DNA from: G963676795 sp963677215
GTDB taxonomy: Bacteria > Desulfobacterota > Desulfuromonadia > Desulfuromonadales > Geopsychrobacteraceae
DNA length: 64,000 bases
Assembly (NCBI GenBank): GCA_963677215.1
Contig: OY781919.1
Coordinates: 4,030,001 to 4,094,000 of the forward strand
Reading direction: 5' to 3'
This document shows positions 26,384-34,690 of the stretch, piece by piece. Position 1 is the first letter of the stretch, and every line of letters begins with the position of its first letter. Under the pieces are notes generated by a model. It saw only the letters and a list, made by a program, of their open reading frames with translations, searched no databases and had not been told where the DNA came from. The translations under genes were made by a program, and so were the position numbers.

Positions 26384-26415
26384 AAAAAAAAAGCCCTCAA
26401 CGACTGTTGAGGGCT
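26384..26415 (-). terminator. Terminator between rplS and rnhB
   Basis: On the minus strand AGCCCTCAA/TTGAGGGCT (26392-26400 with 26407-26415) forms a nine-pair stem with a six-base loop and is followed by eight or nine T residues (from 26392 down to 26384). A textbook intrinsic terminator placed inside an otherwise co-directional gene run. Confidence 0.88.
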
Positions 26416-26435
26416 CATTGTAGCAAAATTCTTTA

Positions 26436-26783
26436 TCAGATCGCACGTTTTTCAGCAATACGTGCAGCTTTACCGCTGAGTTTACGCAGGTAGTAAAGCT
26501 TGGCGCGGCGAACCTTACCAACGCGCAGGACTTCGATTTTGTCGATGCTTGGTGAATGGAGAGGGAAAATTCTCTCAACGCCAATGCCACCGGAGATCTT
26601 GCGAACGGTGTATGAAGAGCCGAGGCCACTATTAACACGCTTGATGCAGACACCCTGGAAAACCTGGATACGCTGCTTGTCACCCTCGGTGATCTTTACG
26701 TGTACTTTCAGGGTATCACCAGCTTTGAAAGTCGGGATATCCTTTTTCATTTGTTCCATTTCGAGCTTATCGATGATGTTCAT
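26436..26783 (-). CDS. rplS: Ribosomal protein L19
   Basis: Large-subunit protein bL19, 115 residues, located at the 30S-50S interface. It shows the family sequence FKAGDTLKVHVKITEG, RIQVFQGVCIKR and the C-terminal KVRRAKLYYLRKLSGKAARI. AGGAGG precedes the ATG. Gene order rpsP-khpA-rimM-trmD-rplS is conserved in many bacteria. Confidence 0.98.
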   Translation of the reverse strand: MNIIDKLEMEQMKKDIPTFKAGDTLKVHVKITEGDKQRIQVFQGVCIKRVNSGLGSSYTVRKISGGIGVERIFPLHSPSIDKIEVLRVGKVRRAKLYYLRKLSGKAARIAEKRAI

Positions 26784-26872
26784 CCTTTATCCTCCTCGAT
26801 CAAACTTTTCTAAGTTCCTAATCGTGTGTACGTTTTTTATCAAGTAAGTCACTCAAGACCGGCTTAAGTGCG

Positions 26873-27601
26873 TCAACCTTTTTTCAACTCGTCCAGAAAT
26901 GCCCTGTCTTCAGCCGACAGCTCGGCAGTATCAAGCAAATCGGGTCGCCGCTTAAAACTTCTCAGCAGCTGCTGCTCACGCCGCCAGCGAGCGATGCGCG
27001 CATGATTTCCCGACAGCAGAATATCCGGCACCTTCAACCCCATGAATTCAGCGGGGCGCGTGTACTGAGGATACTCAAGCAGTCCGTCAGAAAATGAGTC
27101 GGTCTGAGCACTCCCTTCCGAGCCAAGCACTCCTGGCAAATGTCGCGCTATCGCGTCAATCATAACCAGAGCAGGAAGTTCACCACCGGTCAGAACAAAA
27201 TCTCCGATGGAATACTCAGCATCGACGATGGTTTCACGAATACGTTCGTCAAATCCCTCGTAACGTCCACAGAGGAATATCAGCCCAGACTCGAGAGCAA
27301 GCTTACGAGCATGCTCCTGACTGAACGGTGTTCCCTGAGGCGTCATCAGCAGAACCTTCGATCCCGGTGACTGCTGCTTAAGCTCTTCTACGGCACGAAA
27401 CACGGGTTCCGGTTTCATGACCATACCGTCGCCACCGCCGTACGGCATATCGTCGGTCGTCAAATGCCTGCCGGTTGCCCAGTTACGCAGGTTGTGACAA
27501 CGCACGCTGAGCAGCTCCTGCCTGATCGCCCGTCCGAGAATACTTTCCTGAAGCGGGGAAGCAAGCATGTCCGGAAACAGGGTGACAACATCAAATGTCA
27601 T
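26873..27601 (-). CDS. trmD: tRNA (guanine-37-N1) methyltransferase TrmD
   Basis: SPOUT-class enzyme of 242 residues that methylates G37 next to the anticodon and so prevents frameshifting. It has TLFPDMLASPLQESILGRA at the start, CGRYEGFDERI and the knot-forming SIGDFVLTGGELPALVMIDAIAR. It overlaps rimM by four bases. No anomaly seen. Confidence 0.97.
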   Translation of the reverse strand: MTFDVVTLFPDMLASPLQESILGRAIRQELLSVRCHNLRNWATGRHLTTDDMPYGGGDGMVMKPEPVFRAVEELKQQSPGSKVLLMTPQGTPFSQEHARKLALESGLIFLCGRYEGFDERIRETIVDAEYSIGDFVLTGGELPALVMIDAIARHLPGVLGSEGSAQTDSFSDGLLEYPQYTRPAEFMGLKVPDILLSGNHARIARWRREQQLLRSFKRRPDLLDTAELSAEDRAFLDELKKG

Positions 27602-28128
27602 TGTTCATCCTGAATCAAGCCATCCGGCAGATCAACCTGCATCGTCCCTTCGGAAAAATCTACGGAGACGACAAACTGATGAACTGCAGGGATCATCACC
27701 TCGCCATAGGGACCATCTACAACATAGGTGTCATGTGCGGCGGTGGTGAAGATACTGACCAGTCGACCGATCTCACCGCGTTGCCGATCCACGACCCTTA
27801 CCCCTTCAAGCTCAGCCCAGTAATATTCATCATCACTGAGCTCGGGCAGTTCGTCTTCAGGCAGTTCCAGTTGACAACCGATCAACTGTTCGACCTGATT
27901 GATCGAATCAACCCCCTTGAAGCGCAACAGGATCTGTTTTTTGTGCAGGGTCTGCCTGACAATTTCATACTGCTGGACTTCGCCGGACGCAAGACGTACG
28001 AAGGTGTGATCCACATTCAGAAGTAAATCCGGATCTCCCGACAACGGACGTACCTTGAGATCTCCGCGTAAACCGTGAGTACCAACGATCTTTCCGATTT
28101 CCAGCAGAGTCTTAGGGTTGTTGTCCAT
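27598..28128 (-). CDS. rimM: 16S rRNA processing protein RimM
   Basis: Assembly factor for the 30S head, 176 residues. The N-terminal domain begins IGKIVGTHGLRGDLKVRPL and the C-terminal PRC-barrel domain carries YYWAELEGVRVVD and DTYVVDGPYGEVMIPAV. Both are typical. It lies between khpA and trmD and overlaps the latter. Confidence 0.96.
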   Translation of the reverse strand: MDNNPKTLLEIGKIVGTHGLRGDLKVRPLSGDPDLLLNVDHTFVRLASGEVQQYEIVRQTLHKKQILLRFKGVDSINQVEQLIGCQLELPEDELPELSDDEYYWAELEGVRVVDRQRGEIGRLVSIFTTAAHDTYVVDGPYGEVMIPAVHQFVVSVDFSEGTMQVDLPDGLIQDEQ

Positions 28129-28169
28129 TTACCGTCTTACTTTAACCTGTTATGGAACAGAGTCTGAAC

Positions 28170-28403
28170 TTATTCCATAATCTGCAAGGCAGCACGCTTG
28201 TTTTCACGTGTCGCCTTGGCATTCAACAGAGTCCGCATCGCTTTCGCGTTACGACCCTGTTTACCGATTATCCGCCCCATATCTTCCTGAGCAGCAGCAA
28301 GCTTGACTAAAACACTGCCATCTTCAGAAATTTCTTCCGAGATGACAACTTCCTCCGGCTTCTCGACCAGAGATTTAGCAATGTACTCGATCAGGTCTTT
28401 CAT
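28170..28403 (-). CDS. khpA: KH-domain RNA-binding protein KhpA
   Basis: Small 77-residue single KH-domain protein (YlqC family). The RNA-binding loop is IIGKQGRNAKAMRTLL. KhpA binds RNA with a partner KhpB in several bacteria; no khpB is in the window. AGGAGG-like GGAGGATG precedes the start. Between rpsP and khpA a GC-rich inverted repeat (about 28420-28443) is present, whose role is unclear. Confidence 0.93.
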   Translation of the reverse strand: MKDLIEYIAKSLVEKPEEVVISEEISEDGSVLVKLAAAQEDMGRIIGKQGRNAKAMRTLLNAKATRENKRAALQIME

Positions 28404-28471
28404 AGGCCATCCTCCGGGTTATTGGGGGCGCGTAGCGAAGCCCCGGATTCGAGCCAATTCAAGGTTCGGGC

Positions 28472-28741
28472 TTAAGCAGTCGCCTTTGACTTGAACTTGG
28501 CCCAGACACCGGCATGAGACAGAAGCCGGCGTACTGTATCGGTCGGCTGTGCACCTTGCTTGAGCCACTCAAGGGCTCTTTCTTCTTTAAAATCAACCAG
28601 AAACTCTTCCTGGCGTGGGTTGTATTGTCCCAGAGCCTCAATGAAACGTCCATCACGCGGGCTGCGTTCGTCAGCCACTACAATACGATAGACTGGCTTC
28701 TTTTTTTGGCCACCGCGGGCGAGCCTGATTTTTACTGCCAT
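28472..28741 (-). CDS. rpsP: Ribosomal protein S16
   Basis: Small-subunit protein bS16, 89 residues, starting MAVKIRLARGGQKKKPVYRIVVAD and containing DGRFIEALGQYNP, both family hallmarks. AGGAGG precedes the ATG. It follows ffh by 69 bp and precedes khpA. Confidence 0.98.
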   Translation of the reverse strand: MAVKIRLARGGQKKKPVYRIVVADERSPRDGRFIEALGQYNPRQEEFLVDFKEERALEWLKQGAQPTDTVRRLLSHAGVWAKFKSKATA

Positions 28742-28810
28742 GCTGTCTTTCCTCCTGGTGTTTCTCAGCTAATGTCTTATATCGAACAGGATCAGATCTC
28801 TATTCGCTGG

Positions 28811-30163
28811 TTAAAAGGGCAGCTGGCCGCCACGGCCCAGCATCCCCTTGAGACCCTTAGGTCCCATCTTCTGCATCTTCTTCATCATCTTCTGCGCCTC
28901 AGTGAAACGCTTGATCAACTGATTGACATCCTGAACCCTTGTCCCGCTGCCATTGGCAATACGCAACCGGCGTGAACCATTCAGAATATTATGATCACGA
29001 CGCTCCTGAGGGGTCATCGAGCGAATGATCGCTTCGACCTTCTTCAGCTCCTTTTCCGGCATCTGCATTCCGCCGGCCTGCTTCAGAGCCTTACCCGCGC
29101 CCGGAACCATCTTCAGCAGCGATTCCATGGAGCCCATCTTCTTGATCATCTGCATCTGCTCAAGAAAGGTATCGAGAGTGAAACCATCCTTGCGCAGCTT
29201 GTCTTCCATCTTGGCGGCGTCTTCGGCATCAACCGCGGCTTGAGCCTTTTCGATCAGACTCAACACATCGCCCATGCCAAGAATCCGCTGAGCCATCCGG
29301 TCCGGATGGAATTGTTCCAGCGCATCGAGCTTTTCGCCAATACCGACCAGTTTGATCGGCTTGCCGGTCACCGAGCGTATCGACAGCGCGGCACCACCAC
29401 GGGCATCGCCATCGAGTTTGGTCAGAATGACACCGGACAAAGGCAACTGTTCGTCAAAACTTGCTGCCACAGTAACCGCATCCTGCCCGGTCATCGCATC
29501 TGCCACAAAGAGAATTTCCTGTGGCTGGACCTTCTCAACGATCCGCTTCAACTCGCCCATCAATTCAGAATCGATATGCAGACGTCCAGCGGTATCAAGA
29601 ATAATTGTATCAAATCCGTTGAGTTCTGCGTAGTCCCTTGCGCGAGTACAGATATCAACGGGATCCTGCCCCGGCTGAGAGTCGAACACTTCTATATTCA
29701 ACTGCTTGCCAAGGGTCTTCAGCTGCTCAATCGCCGCAGGGCGATAAATATCTGCAGGAACCAGCAGCGGGTTGCGTTTTTCTCTGCGCAGCTTGAGAGC
29801 CAACTTGCCACAGGATGTCGTTTTACCAGCCCCCTGCAGACCGCACAGCATCACGGCAACGGGCGGCTTGGCAGCCAGGTTCAGCGAGTTATCCTCGCCC
29901 TCGCCCATCAGCAGAGCCAGTTCCTCACGGACAACCTTAATCACCTGCTGTGCCGGTGTCAGGCTTTTAAGGATATCCTGCCCGACAGCGCGTTCACCGA
30001 CCTTGCCAACAAAGGTCTTCACAACACGGAAGTTAACATCCGCCTCAAGGAGCACCAGGCGGATCTCCCGCATCGTCTCCTTGATGTGCTGTTCGGTCAG
30101 CCGCCCATGCCCGCGCAGCTTCTTGAAAACCGCATCAAGCTTATCTGAAAGATTATCGAACAT
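28811..30163 (-). CDS. ffh: Signal recognition particle protein Ffh
   Basis: SRP54 GTPase that targets nascent membrane proteins with 4.5S RNA. The 450-residue product has the N-domain, the G-domain with P loop GLQGAGKTTSCGKLA near residue 109 and DTAGRLHID, and a methionine-rich M-domain ending with the RNA-binding NGSGTRVQDVN motif and the GLKGMLGRGG tail. It is the first gene of the translation/export operon and has its own strong promoter. Confidence 0.98.
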   Translation of the reverse strand: MFDNLSDKLDAVFKKLRGHGRLTEQHIKETMREIRLVLLEADVNFRVVKTFVGKVGERAVGQDILKSLTPAQQVIKVVREELALLMGEGEDNSLNLAAKPPVAVMLCGLQGAGKTTSCGKLALKLRREKRNPLLVPADIYRPAAIEQLKTLGKQLNIEVFDSQPGQDPVDICTRARDYAELNGFDTIILDTAGRLHIDSELMGELKRIVEKVQPQEILFVADAMTGQDAVTVAASFDEQLPLSGVILTKLDGDARGGAALSIRSVTGKPIKLVGIGEKLDALEQFHPDRMAQRILGMGDVLSLIEKAQAAVDAEDAAKMEDKLRKDGFTLDTFLEQMQMIKKMGSMESLLKMVPGAGKALKQAGGMQMPEKELKKVEAIIRSMTPQERRDHNILNGSRRLRIANGSGTRVQDVNQLIKRFTEAQKMMKKMQKMGPKGLKGMLGRGGQLPF

Positions 30164-30195
30164 AACTCTCTAATATTCAAAATCACGAAAGACTG

Positions 30196-30224
30196 AATAT
30201 ATGAACCGGTCCCATAGATGTCAA
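30196..30224 (-). promoter_or_regulatory. Sigma-70 promoter of the ffh-rpsP-trmD operon
   Basis: Minus strand TTGACA (30224-30219), 17 bp, TATATT (30201-30196). Optimal elements and spacing, 33 bp upstream of the ffh ATG. It separates ffh from the DUF3343 gene upstream. Confidence 0.82.
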
Positions 30225-30247
30225 GACAAAAAGGCCCGACAGACAAC

Positions 30248-30508
30248 TCACTCAACAGCCATTGAAGAGTAGCCATCCGCCGCCTTCAGCCACAGATCAA
30301 CGATCTCCAGACGCCGCGGAGCGAGAGTTTCCACAACCGTCGACAGCAGCGAACGGGGAAACCTGATCGCCATGCCGCACTCCGCCGACAATTCCCGGGG
30401 AACCGGTATCAGCAGAACATCAAGTCCTGCTTCCTTCAGTATCTTCTCTGCCTTCATCACCCGATGTATCGAGTGAAAGACGGCAACACAATCACCAACA
30501 TTTACCAT
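30248..30508 (-). CDS. DUF3343 domain protein
   Basis: An 86-residue protein with the DUF3343 pattern: start VAVFHSIHRVMKAEKILKEAGL, then IPVPRELSAECGMAIRF with the family's single conserved cysteine in a CG(M/L)A(I/L)RF context. Databases describe the family as a putative Se/S carrier-like protein; that function is not something I can see here. It has its own promoter and lies just upstream of ffh. Confidence 0.8.
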   Translation of the reverse strand: MVNVGDCVAVFHSIHRVMKAEKILKEAGLDVLLIPVPRELSAECGMAIRFPRSLLSTVVETLAPRRLEIVDLWLKAADGYSSMAVE

Positions 30509-30554
30509 TGATCATTCTCGTAACGACCCGCTTTTCAGGCCAATCCGGCCGCGC

Positions 30555-30583
30555 ATAATGCCACGATTAGCCACCACGTGCAA
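30555..30583 (-). promoter_or_regulatory. Probable promoter of the DUF3343 gene
   Basis: Minus strand TTGCAC (30583-30578), 17 bp, CATTAT (30560-30555), about 47 bp upstream of the gene start. Confidence 0.55.
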
Positions 30584-30607
30584 GCATTAATAGTATTTTT
30601 CAGAAAT

Positions 30608-30637
30608 TTGACAAGTTCTTCTGCTTAAGAGTAGATT
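30608..30637 (+). promoter_or_regulatory. Promoter of the membrane protein-dciA pair
   Basis: TTGACA (30608-30613), 18 bp, TAGATT (30632-30637), about 35 bp upstream of the TTG start at 30672. Confidence 0.65.
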
Positions 30638-30671
30638 AACCCAGAATTGAACTTCAGGAAAAGGGCCACAT

Positions 30672-30926
30672 TTGTCTGCATATCGCATTTCAGTGCTATT
30701 ATTTCTCCTGGCATTTGCCCTGCTCAGCAATATACCCCTCGGCTACCTTCGCTCTGGAACCCAAAAATTTTCTATCCGCTGGTATCTGTACATACACCTG
30801 TCAATCCCCTTTATCATCCTGGTACGCTACAGCCTGGATTTCAACTGGCACTGGATTCCCCTGACTCTCGTCTGTGCAATCTGCGGACAGATCATCGGCA
30901 GCAAAATGAGAAGAAGCGCATCATGA
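30672..30926 (+). CDS. Small membrane protein, unknown function
   Basis: An 84-residue protein with three hydrophobic segments (about 5-22, 37-54 and 58-75), so probably an integral inner-membrane protein. The start codon is TTG with AGGAAAAGGG about eight bases upstream. It overlaps the dciA start by four bases (ATGA), which supports both genes being real and coupled. I do not recognise the family. Confidence 0.65.
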   Translation: MSAYRISVLLFLLAFALLSNIPLGYLRSGTQKFSIRWYLYIHLSIPFIILVRYSLDFNWHWIPLTLVCAICGQIIGSKMRRSAS

Positions 30927-31435
30927 AACCCAAGAATGAACGCCCCCGCATGAAACAGGCGCGTCGTGTTGGCTCGCTACTCCAGGAACTCTATTCCCAG
31001 CCAGGTATCGGAGAACAATTAAACAGACATCAGGCCTGGCTGATCTGGGACAAACTGGTAGGCGAACAGATCGCCGCCCGGGCAAGACCATTGCGCCTGC
31101 GTAATGATATTCTCGAGGTTCAGGTTGACCATCCGGTCTGGATGCAACAGCTGCAGATGCTCAAACCGCAAATCCTGAAAAAACTGAATGAACAGCTGCC
31201 GAACATCGGTATCAAGGACATCTACCTGCGCCAGACCAGTGGCGCCCCGGCCCCAAGACCCGCACCCAAAGTCAGCGATAAGCCGCCGGGCTGGACACGC
31301 ATAACCCTCACGGATGAAGAACTGAACCATATTGACAGAGAACTTGAATCGATCAAGGATGAGAGTTTAAAAACCCAGCTCAGGAAACTGCGGATCAAGC
31401 AGCTCAAGCTTGACAAGGATCGCCAGCGCAGCTAA
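30923..31435 (+). CDS. DUF721 / DciA-like protein
   Basis: A 170-residue protein with a DUF721 domain in its first 100 residues (LIWDKLVGEQIAARARPLRLRNDILEVQVDHPVWMQQLQ). The domain is shared by DciA, the replicative-helicase loader operator of bacteria without DnaC. The C-terminal third is charged, helical and rich in lysine. The same frame is open upstream but the ATGA overlap with the preceding gene fixes the start at 30923. Helicase loading is inferred from the family. Confidence 0.8.
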   Translation: MKPKNERPRMKQARRVGSLLQELYSQPGIGEQLNRHQAWLIWDKLVGEQIAARARPLRLRNDILEVQVDHPVWMQQLQMLKPQILKKLNEQLPNIGIKDIYLRQTSGAPAPRPAPKVSDKPPGWTRITLTDEELNHIDRELESIKDESLKTQLRKLRIKQLKLDKDRQRS

Positions 31436-32161
31436 TCAACGATACATGGCCTGAACCGCCTCAGTATAGCGACGCCCATCGCCATGAGACTCATAAATAA
31501 TCAGCGGCGCCTCGACCAGCAGACCGGCACCTGCAGACTTGACCCCCTCGACCAGCACCAGGCGCGCTGCTTCGTCGGCGTGAGGGTGAACCATACGGAT
31601 CCTTTTGGGCTGAAGCTTCTCCTGCTGCATCACAGACAGCAGCTCCGCCAACCGCTCAGCCAGATGAATTACAGCAAAAGCTCCGCCGTTATTGAGCAGC
31701 CAGGAGGCTGCCTGCACGAAATCCTCCAGCCCACCAAAGAGTTCATGCCGTGCTGCTGCACGCTCATCACCTGGAGAGATGCGGCCGGTATCAGCCTGCC
31801 GAAATGGGGGGTTACTGACGACAAGATCGAATTGGCCACAGGACAAAAGGGTCCTGACTTCCCGGATGTCGTCATTCAGGATCTGAACGACTGCTCCCAG
31901 GTCATTATGAGTGACATTGCGCATGGCTCGTTCAGCCAGTGCCGCTTGGCGTTCGACCCCGATAACAGATGCCGGAGAGCCGATTTTCGCCAGCAATAAT
32001 GACAAAACGCCACAGCCCGTCCCCAGATCGACAACCCTCGCCCGTTTTTTCATCCTCACAAAACGTGCCAGCAAAACCGGATCCAACGAGAACCTGTAAC
32101 CATCACTAGCCTGGTAAAATTCCAACCCGCCAATCGGCAGGCTGTCCAAAGTCTCTCTCAT
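31436..32161 (-). CDS. trmN6: tRNA1(Val) (adenine-37-N6) methyltransferase-like protein
   Basis: SAM-dependent N6-adenine methyltransferase of 241 residues. SAM motif I is DLGTGCGVLSLLLAK near residue 42; the catalytic motif is VVSNPPFR near residue 112, as in the TrmN6/YfiC group. I start at ATG 32161, with AGGTGTG upstream; the frame extends 19 codons into the terminator hairpin of the preceding gene, so the longer version is unlikely. Exact tRNA target is inferred from the family. Confidence 0.85.
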   Translation of the reverse strand: MRETLDSLPIGGLEFYQASDGYRFSLDPVLLARFVRMKKRARVVDLGTGCGVLSLLLAKIGSPASVIGVERQAALAERAMRNVTHNDLGAVVQILNDDIREVRTLLSCGQFDLVVSNPPFRQADTGRISPGDERAAARHELFGGLEDFVQAASWLLNNGGAFAVIHLAERLAELLSVMQQEKLQPKRIRMVHPHADEAARLVLVEGVKSAGAGLLVEAPLIIYESHGDGRRYTEAVQAMYR

Positions 32162-32174
32162 CACAACACACCTG

Positions 32175-32211
32175 AAAAAACAAAATGCCAGCCCCAAGCG
32201 GACTGGCATTT
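32175..32211 (-). terminator. Terminator of the cytochrome gene
   Basis: AAATGCCAG (32183-32191) pairs with CTGGCATTT (32203-32211), nine base pairs, followed on the minus strand by a TTTTGTTTTTT run down to 32175. It ends the cytochrome transcript just before the methyltransferase start. Confidence 0.85.
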
Positions 32212-32236
32212 CACTCAACAGAAACCAAGAAAAGAA

Positions 32237-32575
32237 CTATTTGACGTGGCACCCTTTACACTTCTTACCATCCACCTCTGGAGCTTTCTCCTTATGGCAC
32301 TCTTTACAGTTTTTATGGTAAGCGTCCTTAACCTTCCTCATTTTCTCAGGAATCTTGTCATTCTTGCCATCATGGCAGCTCATGCAAGGGTCATAAGTTC
32401 CCGAGTGGTGACAGGTCACACAGTCAGTCCGCTCCTGGTGGGCAGCATGCTCAAAGGTCACCGTACCGAGCTTGGTCTCATACTTGACCTGTGCAGCACC
32501 TCTGTCCTCAGCGACAGCAATGATAGCCGTCCCGACAAACAGTGCCACAACAAACAGAACCAGAATCTTCTTCAT
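32237..32575 (-). CDS. Periplasmic tetraheme c-type cytochrome (c3-like)
   Basis: A 112-residue secreted protein: signal peptide about 1-22, then four heme-binding motifs CVTCH (52-56), CMSCH (64-68), CKECH (90-94) and CKGCH (106-110). Four further histidines (H43, H46, H57, H87) give exactly the number needed for bis-histidine ligation of all four hemes, as in class III cytochromes. The short PpcA-type cytochromes of this group have three hemes. Start is ATG 32575, six bases from GGAGGAG. Role in periplasmic electron transfer is inferred. Confidence 0.9.
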   Translation of the reverse strand: MKKILVLFVVALFVGTAIIAVAEDRGAAQVKYETKLGTVTFEHAAHQERTDCVTCHHSGTYDPCMSCHDGKNDKIPEKMRKVKDAYHKNCKECHKEKAPEVDGKKCKGCHVK

Positions 32576-32669
32576 CCTCAACTCCTCCCGTAGTTAGGCC
32601 CCCAATGCCTGTACAATAAATATAGCAGGTTCAGAGCAGAGTCAATGCGTTCATATAGATAAGACTATA

Positions 32670-32686
32670 GATGTCGTCCCGACATC
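32670..32686 (-). terminator. Hairpin after purE
   Basis: GATGTCG/CGACATC (32670-32676 with 32680-32686), seven base pairs around three bases, directly after the purE stop. No T run follows, so any termination is weak. Confidence 0.35.
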
Positions 32687-32692
32687 GACAGA

Positions 32693-33217
32693 TCAGAGCA
32701 ATCCGTCATCGACAAGCTTCTGTTGCACCTTATCCGATTTCGTGACGACCCCTTCAGCCATTTCACGTTTGAACTGCTTGAGTTTTTCAACCAGACCAGT
32801 ATCCTGGGTTGAAAGAATCTGAGCCGCAAAGATCCCGGCATTACGCGCACCTGCAGCACCGATGGCCATAGTAGCGACAGGAATACCGGCAGGCATCTGA
32901 ACCATCGCCAACAGGGCATCAAGCCCTTTAAGCGAGGTGGCATCGATCGGTACGGCAATAACCGGCAGACAGGTTTCCGCCGCAACAACCCCGGCCAGGT
33001 GAGCAGCTGCGCCGGCACCGGCGATCAGAACCTTCAGACCCCGCTGTTGAGCACTGCCGACATATTCAGCTGTCCGCTCCGGGGTCCGGTGAGCGCTGGA
33101 AACGATCATCTCGAAGGGAATGGCAAACTGCTTGAGGACCTTGGCAGCCTCGACCATAATGCCATAGTCACTGTCACTGCCCATCATAATCCCAACCAAA
33201 GGAGTTTTTTCACTCAT
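32693..33217 (-). CDS. purE: N5-carboxyaminoimidazole ribonucleotide mutase PurE
   Basis: Purine-pathway mutase of 174 residues. The class I active-site pattern is visible as MGSDSDYGIM near the start, SAHRTPERTAEY and GAGAAAHLAGVVAA. It follows purD by 32 bp. No purK is in the window, so whether it uses N5-CAIR or CO2 directly is not settled by context. Confidence 0.95.
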   Translation of the reverse strand: MSEKTPLVGIMMGSDSDYGIMVEAAKVLKQFAIPFEMIVSSAHRTPERTAEYVGSAQQRGLKVLIAGAGAAAHLAGVVAAETCLPVIAVPIDATSLKGLDALLAMVQMPAGIPVATMAIGAAGARNAGIFAAQILSTQDTGLVEKLKQFKREMAEGVVTKSDKVQQKLVDDGLL

Positions 33218-33249
33218 TTATTCTTCTCCACTAAGACGCAGTTAACGAT

Positions 33250-34521
33250 TTATCGATTCAAAGCCTTGGCACCGATATCACGGCGGTAGTGAACGCGATA
33301 CCAGTCTATCAGTTTGACCCCAGAATAAGCTTTGTCGATAGCATCCTTGACCGTTGCACCAAGTCCGGTCACACCAAGAACCCGGCCGCCATTGTTGACG
33401 ATCTCACCATCCCTGGCTGCAGTACCGGCATGAAAGACCATCAGATCTTCAATCCCGGCAGCTTCCTCAAGCCCGGAAATCGGATAACCCTTTTCAAAAT
33501 TGGCAGGATACCCGCCACTGGCCATAACGATACAGACGGCCGCCTTGTCGTGCCATTCGAGACGCTCAAGGTCAAGCTCCCCTCGGGCACAGGCCTGCAG
33601 GACAGGAACCACATCCGACTTCATGCGCATCAGCAGCGGCTGACATTCCGGATCGCCAAAACGGGCATTATACTCAACAACCCGCGGCTTGCCGTCCTTG
33701 ATCATCAGGCCGACATAAAGGATACCGCTGTACGGACAACCATCAGTCGCCATCCCGTCGATGGTCGGCTTAACGATGGTTTCGACAATCTCCTCATAAA
33801 GAGCATCCGTCACCACCGGGGCCGGGGAATAAGCACCCATACCACCAGTATTTGGCCCACTGTCACCGTCAAACACCCGCTTATGATCCTGCGCTGAAGC
33901 CAGCGGCAGAATCTTTTTACCATCGGTAAAGGCGAAGAAGGAGGCCTCTTCCCCTTCCATGAACTCTTCAATAACGACACTGGCCCCGGCACTGCCGAAG
34001 ACCTGATCAAGCATGATATCGTCGATCGCCTCGATCGCCTGCTCCTCGGTCATGGCAACAACGACCCCCTTGCCAGCAGCAAGACCGTCGGCCTTGACGA
34101 CAATCGGGGCACCCTGTTCTTTAACGTAGGCAACTGCGGCCGCATGATCACAGAAACGCTGATAAGCCGCAGTCGGGATGTTATAGCGAGCCATCAGATC
34201 CTTGGAAAAACCCTTGCTGCCTTCCAACTGGGCAGCAGCCTTGCTCGGACCAAAAACCAACAACCCCTCAGACTGGAACAGATCAACAATACCCAAGGTC
34301 AGAGGAACCTCCGGACCAACAACGGTCAGATCGACCGCCTGGTCTTTGGCGAAAGTACAGAGTTCGCTGATATTGTCAGCGGCAATACTGACACATTCAG
34401 CCAGGTCAGCGATTCCCGGGTTTCCCGGCGCACAATAGATCTTTTCCACCAGCGGCGACTGGGCAATCTTCCAAACCAGTGCATGCTCGCGCCCACCACC
34501 ACCAACAACCAATATCTTCAT
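33250..34521 (-). CDS. purD: Phosphoribosylamine--glycine ligase PurD
   Basis: ATP-grasp enzyme making glycinamide ribonucleotide, 423 residues. It opens KILVVGGGGREHALVWKIA, carries VVKADGLAAGKGVVVA and the GPNTGGMGAYSPAPV block, and ends with YSGVKLIDWYRVHYRRDIG. I start at ATG 34521 with GAGGAG upstream; a TTG five codons earlier sits within that ribosome site. It lies downstream of purH with a 169-bp gap holding a repeat-like element. Confidence 0.96.
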   Translation of the reverse strand: MKILVVGGGGREHALVWKIAQSPLVEKIYCAPGNPGIADLAECVSIAADNISELCTFAKDQAVDLTVVGPEVPLTLGIVDLFQSEGLLVFGPSKAAAQLEGSKGFSKDLMARYNIPTAAYQRFCDHAAAVAYVKEQGAPIVVKADGLAAGKGVVVAMTEEQAIEAIDDIMLDQVFGSAGASVVIEEFMEGEEASFFAFTDGKKILPLASAQDHKRVFDGDSGPNTGGMGAYSPAPVVTDALYEEIVETIVKPTIDGMATDGCPYSGILYVGLMIKDGKPRVVEYNARFGDPECQPLLMRMKSDVVPVLQACARGELDLERLEWHDKAAVCIVMASGGYPANFEKGYPISGLEEAAGIEDLMVFHAGTAARDGEIVNNGGRVLGVTGLGATVKDAIDKAYSGVKLIDWYRVHYRRDIGAKALNR

Positions 34522-34536
34522 CGACTTACTCCTCAA

Positions 34537-34690
34537 ATATCATAACCACCCACCGCGCTGACAAGAAGCGAGCGTTTTAGTCGCAATCAAGACGCCCGCC
34601 GGAAAAACGCGGAGGCGTACCGAAAGGTACGCCGCACAAGTGACTCCAAAGGCAACGCCGAGTACAGCTAAAAAAGCCGTTTCCCGCACC
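34537..34690. repeat. Repeat-like structured element between purH and purD
   Basis: A non-coding stretch with a perfect central hairpin GGCGTACC-GAAA-GGTACGCC (34614-34633, eight pairs, GNRA-type loop on the plus strand) and outer arms in rough inverted orientation (GTTTTAGTCGC near 34574-34584 versus the AGCTAAAAAA run near 34667-34676). This layout resembles dispersed intergenic repeats seen in this bacterial group, but only one copy is in the window, so repeat status is unproven. Confidence 0.4.

Noticed and set aside
28991..30148. 385-codon open frame opposite ffh
   Set aside because: Antisense shadow of Ffh, whose motifs are complete on the other strand.
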